The notes under the pieces are model-generated. The model searched no databases. It was not told the origin of the DNA and saw only the letters and a program-made list of their open reading frames with translations. 64,000 bases of DNA from Paulinella micropora. Lineage: Eukaryota > Cercozoa > Imbricatea > Euglyphida > Paulinellidae. The stretch is from positions 62,001-126,000 of the forward strand of contig WBZZ01004845.1 of assembly GCA_019918135.1 (NCBI GenBank), given 5' to 3'. The position numbers and the translations under genes were made by a program. Positions 58,843-64,000 of the stretch are shown one piece after another; the stretch's first letter is position 1, and each line of letters opens with the position of its first letter.

Positions 58843-60081
58843 TTATTGGTCTTCTATGAAGTTAGCAATAATATTGATATTTCCTCCTCCACCAGCAGAG
58901 ACAGACTTCTGTGTAAAAGTCAATACATCACTCGGTGATAGGTATATATCATAACTTCTAAGATTGATTTGTTGAGTTGATTGAGAATTTACATATAGTT
59001 TAAAAATTGTTGTTCCGTTTGCGATAGCACTCGCCTTTGTGTCAGTATCTACAATTGAATACTTAGAATCAACATCCGCAAAACCTGCTCCAGTTAGTGT
59101 TCCATTTAATACCATTCTGACAACATTCGACTTAGTATCTTCATTTGTAATACTTATCAAAGTGGGATAAACATTTGAATAATTTGCTAAATTAGCACCG
59201 CCAGCATCAAATGTTGCTTTGTTTCTTATACTAATAATAGGACTTTCAGTGGTGTTTGCTGCTTTACTTCCTTCCACTTCGTTTGTTATACTTGTGTTTA
59301 TCGTATTCGTTCCTTCGATGAATAAACTGGCACTCGCCGTTTTAAGAATTTGTATTCCAGTCTTTGCATCATTTCTCATGACTGCCGTAAAAGGTAATGT
59401 TGTATTTCGCAGGCTTACCCCAGTATTAGCATTCGCATACTCAATCATGTGAACTAATTGAAATAATCCTGTTATGGGATTTTCAATTGAAAACTTAATA
59501 GCACCAAACCCAAGATACTGAAATTGAATTTGAAATACATTTCCTTTGCCCCAGTCTAAGGCTGGCATAGCGAAATTCCCATTGCATGGGTCGTCCCAGT
59601 CTTCTTGGTCAATATAAACTGCAACACCTCCTTTAAGATGCGCGATATTCATTCCTGCTTGATTTTTGTAAAAATAAAATCCATCAACGAGATCATTTCC
59701 TATTCCAATAAATGAATAGTAATCTTTTGTATCATCCGTTGTCCATATAGCAGTAAAGCGGGCGAGGACACCCATTCCAGTTCTATATTTTATTCTCCTT
59801 TTACTTACTAATCCAGCATCTGCCGTAGCATTAGCAGTTGTTTTCAATTCAGCCATATTATTCAAAAATGACACAGACGATTTTGTTTCTGTTTTTGTCC
59901 ATATCCTAGTATTAATGGTATATGGAAAGATTTCTTGTAATACTGGTGTTAATTGACCTACTACTGCTTCACCAAAAGCGGTTTTTGAATTATTTGTTTC
60001 AATATTACCATCGTATCCAACACTGACATTTATAAATTCTCCGTCAGGATTTTGTGCGATTAAATTTCGCTGGTGGGACAT
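58843..60081 (-). CDS. Intact structural-type protein next to MCP (PLV-2)
   Basis: 412 codons, no lesion. MSHQRNLIAQNPDGEFINVS; TAFGEAVVGQLTPVLQEIFP; RRIKYRTGMGVLARFTAIWT; VFQIQFQYLGFGAIKFSIEN; VSLRNTTLPFTAVMRNDAKT; a Ser/Thr-rich middle; LSPSDVLTFTQKSVSAGGGG near the C-terminus. Beta-rich with no signal peptide or TM segment. Located downstream of MCP and transcribed with it. The pattern (GxG...RFTA...QIQYQYLGFG) recalls proteins in large algal viruses and polinton-like viruses that have no assigned role; a capsid-surface or receptor-binding function is my inference. Confidence 0.75.
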   Translation of the reverse strand: MSHQRNLIAQNPDGEFINVSVGYDGNIETNNSKTAFGEAVVGQLTPVLQEIFPYTINTRIWTKTETKSSVSFLNNMAELKTTANATADAGLVSKRRIKYRTGMGVLARFTAIWTTDDTKDYYSFIGIGNDLVDGFYFYKNQAGMNIAHLKGGVAVYIDQEDWDDPCNGNFAMPALDWGKGNVFQIQFQYLGFGAIKFSIENPITGLFQLVHMIEYANANTGVSLRNTTLPFTAVMRNDAKTGIQILKTASASLFIEGTNTINTSITNEVEGSKAANTTESPIISIRNKATFDAGGANLANYSNVYPTLISITNEDTKSNVVRMVLNGTLTGAGFADVDSKYSIVDTDTKASAIANGTTIFKLYVNSQSTQQINLRSYDIYLSPSDVLTFTQKSVSAGGGGNINIIANFIEDQ

Positions 60082-60267
60082 TGTTGATTTTTTGTTTTCA
60101 ATATTGAAAACAAAGATTGTATATTATCAAAAAAATAAATTAACTATCAAAAATTAATTGATATTTATCAACTTCACTCTCGTTGCTGACGCAACTTACG
60201 TTTGTTGATAAACATCGATGTTTGAAAAACACACGAAAGCGAAGCGAAAGTGTGAATTTACAAATAT
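60082..60267. other. Intergenic region with long inverted repeat (PLV-2)
   Basis: Contains TTATCAAC...GTTGATAA arms (60165-60213) enclosing CTCTCGTTGCTGACGCAACT, and further GAAAGCGAAGCGAAAGTGTG. It resembles the palindromic region at 34589-34664 of PLV-1 in layout, though not in position. Probably the 3' end or promoter zone between the MCP and the 60081 gene. Confidence 0.5.
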
Positions 60268-61754
60268 CTATGAGATCGTAATCATATTTGCCTTAACCTG
60301 AACCTCTCGCTGAGTAATGGCCACGGTGTAGTGGTTGTAGGCGGCATTCGCGGTGGTCGCAATAAACTCCCATCGTCGCTCAGTATCAAGACTTAAACCG
60401 CTGATTTCATTTTGGTCTTTGCTCCATAGCGGGCGGGTATTATCCCAAGCATCAACCCAGAACCAATTGTATTTATACACATCGTTATTCAACAAGGCCG
60501 AACCCTCAACCTTCGGCTTCAAGTACATATAGTCTTCTTCGCTCGCTGTGTCAATGTTGAATTCTTGCTGGCGGGAACCATCCAGAGTAGTGTAGAAATT
60601 GACAACCTTAGCGGCGGCGCGGTTATCGTTGTCATAGGCTGTGTTCTTTCTTTCTTCTGTGTTAAAAACAGAGTGATAAATCTTCTTCAAACGGCGACCA
60701 TGACCTCTGTCAAATCGCATAATAATGTTTTGGCTTGTGCTTGCTTGTGTAGTATTCTTATAAACATAGGGATAATCAATATTGAAGTTCATGCCTTCGG
60801 GGATAGCAATCTTCTGCTGGATTGATTGAATGACATCAGGGTTCGTTTCAACAGCAAGAAACAAGGCAAGATTGGTGACATCAGCAGATACAGCCATAGG
60901 CATGGTAGCATTTAGCGCGGCAAGATAAGCAGTGCTAAGACAAGTAGCGGCACCATTTGTCACCGTATAACCGGTTCTGTCAGTAGCACCCCACACAATT
61001 CGCATAGTCAACATTTCTGGAAACATAATAGTCTTATCAAGTGCAAAAATAGTGTTAATAATCATACCCAAAGGAATTTTAACATTAACGGCCAAAGCGG
61101 CATTCGCTCCACTTCCCACAAGATACTTCGCCTCATTGTAATTAACATTTACGGCAGATAGTGCTCCAACTCCAGTCGTCAAAGCAGCATCATCATGACG
61201 ACGAGCAGAAATCACTGGCTCTCGCAATAGACCCTGAGTTGCGGCGGCAACATCGTTATTACCATCGACAGCAGCACGAAAGGCTGTTCTAGTTGCTTCA
61301 ACAGCACTAATGTTAATCCAGCCGTTAGCATTACACTTTTGGAGCATACATCCGTATCCACTAGCATCCCCGTGGTTAGGAAGGTCTAAGAAATCCTTCA
61401 AACTCATTTCTGGTTTCCAGAGCATCTTAGTTACCATTCTAAGATGGTTAAGGTCGCACAGATAAACACCGCTACGGGTCTGAAGTTGTATCTGGCTAAT
61501 TTGTGAAAGGCAGTCCATAAAAATTCTTGAATAAGTGTTGGCGCCCGCTGCTCTCATAGTATAAGTAAAACTCAAATAAGAGCGAGCGAGATTGAACGGG
61601 CGACTGATAAGGTCAAATGATCGTTCTTGCCCACCAGCAGTGGTGACCTCAAAGGTTCCAGACCCTCACGTGGAGCAAGTTTATTCAAACGATAAGAAGC
61701 ACTGATGTAGTCAGTCTCTAGAAAAGTCTAGCTCGCCTCCGTGTTGAGTTGGCA
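60268..61754 (-). pseudogene. Double-jelly-roll major capsid protein (PLV-2), frameshifted near the start
   Basis: The start MPTQHGGELDF at 61754 is followed by two compensating-type frame breaks near 61725 and 61660. From 61575 the frame is open to 60268: MSFTYTMRAAGANTYSRIFM, QTRSGVYLCDLNHLRMVTKM, IPLGMIINTIFALDKTIMFP, MLTMRIVWGATDRT, RFDRGHGRRLKKIYHSVFN, AITQREVQVKANMITIS. Homologous to the PLV-1 MCP throughout, without the microsatellite. Both copies are damaged only in the first ~65 codons. Confidence 0.85.
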
Positions 61755-61913
61755 TTTTGTTTTTGATTTTTAGGCAGTTGTCTATCTCAAAATGTTGAGA
61801 TTGTTTGCTAATTCACAAGAATATATTTATAGAAAAAAATAATTAAATCAAAAATTAATTATTTATCTCTGATTTTCAAAAGATTGAAAAAGGATGTAAA
61901 TAAATTAAAATAA

Positions 61914-62676
61914 TTAGTCTCTCTGTAAATTAACAAATGTTATAACAATACCTAACCCATTAAGATTAATTGCTTGGTCGTTTTCGTCTGTAAGATAAAA
62001 CCTGAATACATTATTTGAACTGGTGATAATTTCTTACCATACTCAGACCCGCTTCCGTCGTATATAACGGCTCCAAATGGTATTTCGTTGGCAGTGTATA
62101 TTTCTTGTAGCACGTGATTATCTCCTTCACCAACTAAGTCCGATTGAAGATATAGAGTTTTTTCGCCAGTTAGAATAATTACATTTGGTGATTTAATAAA
62201 ATCATTTGCAAAGAAATATGTTGAGTTTCTATCAAACCCCATTACCTCGTGAATACGGGTATCACCATCAAATATAAATCGCGGTTGAATACCTCCGTTA
62301 TTTGAAACACTGAATGTTAATTTGCCATCTTCTGGTTCTATGTTGTATTATTACTGGATACAACATAAGTATAATTATTAGGGCTGTCTGCGGTTAGCAC
62401 CTCCGACAACTTATTTTTTAGATTGTTCATTGTGTAGTTTCCTTCAGGTATAGTAATTAAAGCCTCATACCCGTCTTCACTAAGAGTAAAAGTATTATAT
62501 GGTGAAGCCACAGAGTAATACGACTTTGGAACATAGATATGAAGAATTTTACAATGTGTGGGATTGTCCAGTATTTTAAGTTGACTTCGTGTGGTAAAGT
62601 CGCTATCTGTGCCTGTTATTCTGTTTTTACTATTTATGTAATAGATACCACTTGACCTGCCCCCTTTGTCATCCAT
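61914..62676 (-). pseudogene. Penton/minor capsid protein (PLV-2), frameshifted
   Basis: 62676-62338 and 62242-61952 in different frames, then a last change before ITFVNLQRD at 61914. MDDKGGRSSGIYYINSKNRI, IPEGNYTMNNLKNKLSEVL, VMGFDRNSTYFFANDF and VIILTGEKTLYLQSDL match PLV-1. A short deletion (the EDGKLTF boundary, near 62335) causes the first break. A palindrome of the recurrent TTCTAGAAT...ATTCTAGAA type is directly upstream (62680-62733). Confidence 0.75.
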
Positions 62677-62678
62677 GA

Positions 62679-62850
62679 TTTTCTAGAATTGCGCCTCTAT
62701 CTTGCTAATCGCTTTCTCGCTATATTCTAGAAAATCGTTTTTCCTTATTATTAAAATAATTAATCGGTTTTTCAAATGGTTATCGTATTAAACACACGAT
62801 GAGATTGCGAGTATGAGTGAAACGAATGAGAGTGTAGTGATAACTATCTT
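62679..62850. promoter_or_regulatory. Palindromes between penton and protease genes (PLV-2)
   Basis: TTTTCTAGAATTGCG...ATATTCTAGAAAA (62679-62736) is the counterpart of the element before the PLV-1 penton, and GGTTATCGTATTAAACACAC...AGTGTAGTGATAACTATC (62779-62848) is a second long imperfect inverted repeat. No gene. Confidence 0.5.
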
Positions 62851-63334
62851 TCAAATAAAAGTATCAAAATTACCATATCCCATTCTGTGCTTTTCAACTT
62901 TCTCCGCTTCTTCTTCCTTTAAGTCTGTGTATCCAACTAAACTTAAAGCGGTTGCCTTTCGCTCACTCCATTAAAAACCTCATTGAGTGCCATCCGCACG
63001 TGTCTGAGGTGTTGGATTGTTGTTTTACTTGATTAACCTTCATTAACAAATAACTATCGGGGTGGCTTTTATCTATTAGCCTTTTCATTTGTTGCTGAAA
63101 GTCTTCCGTTGGTTGGTAAAGTGCTAATGGGTCATACACTTCAACACTTCTGTCTTTATCAAGACTTACCCATATAGCAATCCAATGAGACCCCGCTTGT
63201 TTGTGATTATCTAAATTCATAATAAATCCGTATCGTTTTCTTTTTTCTGGATTTAGTTTGTAGATTTCATCACTGGCTATTGCTCCGAGATACCATCCAT
63301 ATTTTTTCATTATATCATCTATTTCATTAGTCAT
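62851..63334 (-). pseudogene. Adenovirus-type maturation cysteine protease (PLV-2)
   Basis: MTNEIDDIMKKYGWYLGAIA, then GFIMNLDNHKQAGSHWIAIW (catalytic His in S-H-W), SVEVYDPLALYQPTEDF (acidic residue), QQSNTSDTCGWHSMRFLME (Gln and catalytic Cys). A TGA follows at 62961-62963, removing the last ~36 residues that PLV-1 still encodes; traces continue to 62851. The catalytic set is complete, so only C-terminal truncation, if real, affects it. Resembles adenain/Ulp1-fold proteases of Polintons that process capsid precursors. Confidence 0.82.
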
Positions 63335-63433
63335 TAATCCCCGCCCCTCACCTTGTAATGGGACTTGCTCCTGCTGTTGCTCTGGTGTCTCCGCGACGCT
63401 CGGGGTATGGTTGTCTCCTCTTGCTGTTGTTGA

Positions 63434-63456
63434 ATATCTCCAACACGTTGGAGATA
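63434..63456. repeat. Palindromic repeat P1, unit in the gene upstream of protease
   Basis: ATATCTCCAACACGTTGGAGATAT-type unit with compensatory changes (CCAAC/GTTGG) that keep the stem. Translated as PYLQRVGDI on the minus strand. Confidence 0.8.
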
Positions 63457-63578
63457 TGGTGGCTCCGCAGAACTTGTGCTCGTGGGTGGTGCTACATCTG
63501 TCGGTTGTGGATTTGTCATTTCAAATATAAGTTGTTTAGCATCTGGAGAATTTTCAAAATGGGGTGGGTCTATTGGAA

Positions 63579-63602
63579 TATCTCCGACATGTCGGAGATA
63601 TG
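63579..63602. repeat. Palindromic repeat P1, second unit in the gene upstream of protease
   Basis: Contains the perfect palindrome ATCTCCGACATGTCGGAGAT, translated PYLRHVGDI. Identical in core to the unit at 53801-53820, ten kilobases away. Confidence 0.85.
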
Positions 63603-63838
63603 GTGGAGTGCTATTTACAGGAGTTTTTTTTTCTTCATTCTTTTTGCTTTCATTTTTAGCAATCATTTCTGTTGTAAATTCTTCTAGTTTATTCCATCCG
63701 TCTTCTGCCGATAATATGTTTTCAGTGATTTTTTGTGTGTATAACCATCTCTTTAAACTAGTGGCGTAGTCGTTTGAACCTTTGTTTTTTATTATATGGA
63801 TATTAATGCCTGCTTTTTTAAGGTGATTTATTATTGTA

Positions 63839-64000
63839 TTATTTTTCATTTTTTTTGACACGTTTTTTTCTAGTTTTCTCGGAGAACATTTCATCAATAA
63901 TTCTTCGTCTCTTTTCTTCTTTCAAATCTTTTTCTTGTTTATTTACTTTGTCAGTTATATCAGTTATTTTCGGGGAAGATGTAGTTGCGGTTTTCTTTGG
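63839..64000 (-). pseudogene. Coiled-coil/basic protein, C-terminal end, running off the window (PLV-2)
   Basis: Open minus frame from the window edge: KITDITDKVNKQEKDLKEEK, RRRIIDEMFSEKTRKKRVKK and a stop at 63839. It overlaps the 63897 frame, so the true gene probably shifts between the two near 63850. Corresponds to the charged part of PLV-1 32757-33434. Confidence 0.4.

Larger units (their letters stand above)
63334..63897 (-). pseudogene. Pro/Ser-rich, partly helical protein upstream of protease (PLV-2)
   Basis: 187-codon frame. INHLKKAGINIHIIKNKGSN and LKRWLYTQKITENILSAEDG look folded; the rest is low complexity and carries two translated P1 palindromes (PPYLRHVGDI and PPYLQRVGDI). The end TTIPRASRRHQ is out of frame relative to PLV-1 TTIPPSVAETP. 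The last bases overlap the protease ATG. Position equals the 33564-34095 part of PLV-1. Confidence 0.5.
53600..64000. mobile_element. PLV-2: second Polinton-type copy, inverted, cut by window edge
   Basis: Gene order left to right: small finger genes, PolB, two ExoX-module genes (all +), then structural protein, MCP, penton, protease and coiled-coil gene (all -). This is the reverse complement of the 33-43.6 kb part of PLV-1. Protein identity is high in the capsid genes but clearly not complete, and PolB is more diverged, so these are related elements rather than an assembly duplicate. The integrase, ATPase and fibre part would lie beyond 64000. Confidence 0.88.

Overview
The window is eukaryotic repeat-rich DNA, most likely from a protist or alga; I cannot place it more finely. 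It has no bacterial operons and no ordinary host gene I can support. Two kinds of mobile DNA fill it. One is Ty1/copia LTR retrotransposons with balanced base composition, labelled Cop-A to Cop-H here. The other is two AT-rich copies of a Polinton/Maverick-type endogenous DNA virus, labelled PLV-1 and PLV-2.

Layout. 1-1145 (-): Cop-A pol fragment. 1146-4599 and 11234-about 11900 (+): decayed Cop-B, split by a nested, full-length Cop-C (4600-11233) with two 293-bp LTRs, a 5-6 bp target duplication and one open 1970-codon Gag-Pol. 12.4-13.3 kb (-): decayed gene with a zinc-ribbon-like part and a SAM-methyltransferase-like part. 13.4-13.8 kb: simple repeats. 13.8-16.8 kb (+) Cop-H, 16.8-18.5 kb (-) Cop-G, 18.9-22.8 kb (+) Cop-E: decayed copia gag, protease and early integrase regions. 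About 22.85-44.4 kb: PLV-1. 44.45-47.0 kb (-): Cop-D, 5' LTR plus gag. 47.0-48.4 kb: fragments and repeats. 48.4-52.6 kb (-): Cop-F. About 53.6 kb to the window end: PLV-2, inverted relative to PLV-1 and cut off by the window.

PLV-1 carries the Polinton set: retroviral-type integrase, protein-primed DNA polymerase B, A32/FtsK-type packaging ATPase, adenovirus-type cysteine protease, double-jelly-roll major capsid protein (MCP) and penton/minor capsid protein. It adds a long fibre with a C-terminal S74-type chaperone, a two-helix membrane protein and several small virus-type genes. PLV-2 repeats the PolB-to-protease half in the same relative order. Nearly all genes in both copies are broken by frameshifts or stops, many in A/T homopolymers, so they are either decaying endogenous viruses or carry uncorrected long-read errors. 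In PLV-2 the 412-residue structural-type gene is intact and PolB has a single frameshift.

Most interesting points: (1) a MYND zinc finger embedded in the Gag-Pol of Cop-C and Cop-D; (2) a second kind of accessory zinc finger (C...C...C-x2-H) between nucleocapsid and protease in Cop-E and Cop-H; (3) short palindromic repeats inserted in frame inside viral coding regions, a different family in each PLV copy; (4) recurring palindromes just upstream of PLV genes; (5) a tetranucleotide expansion of exactly 43 codons inside the PLV-1 capsid gene; (6) a probable 43-nt intron in a PLV-1 gene.
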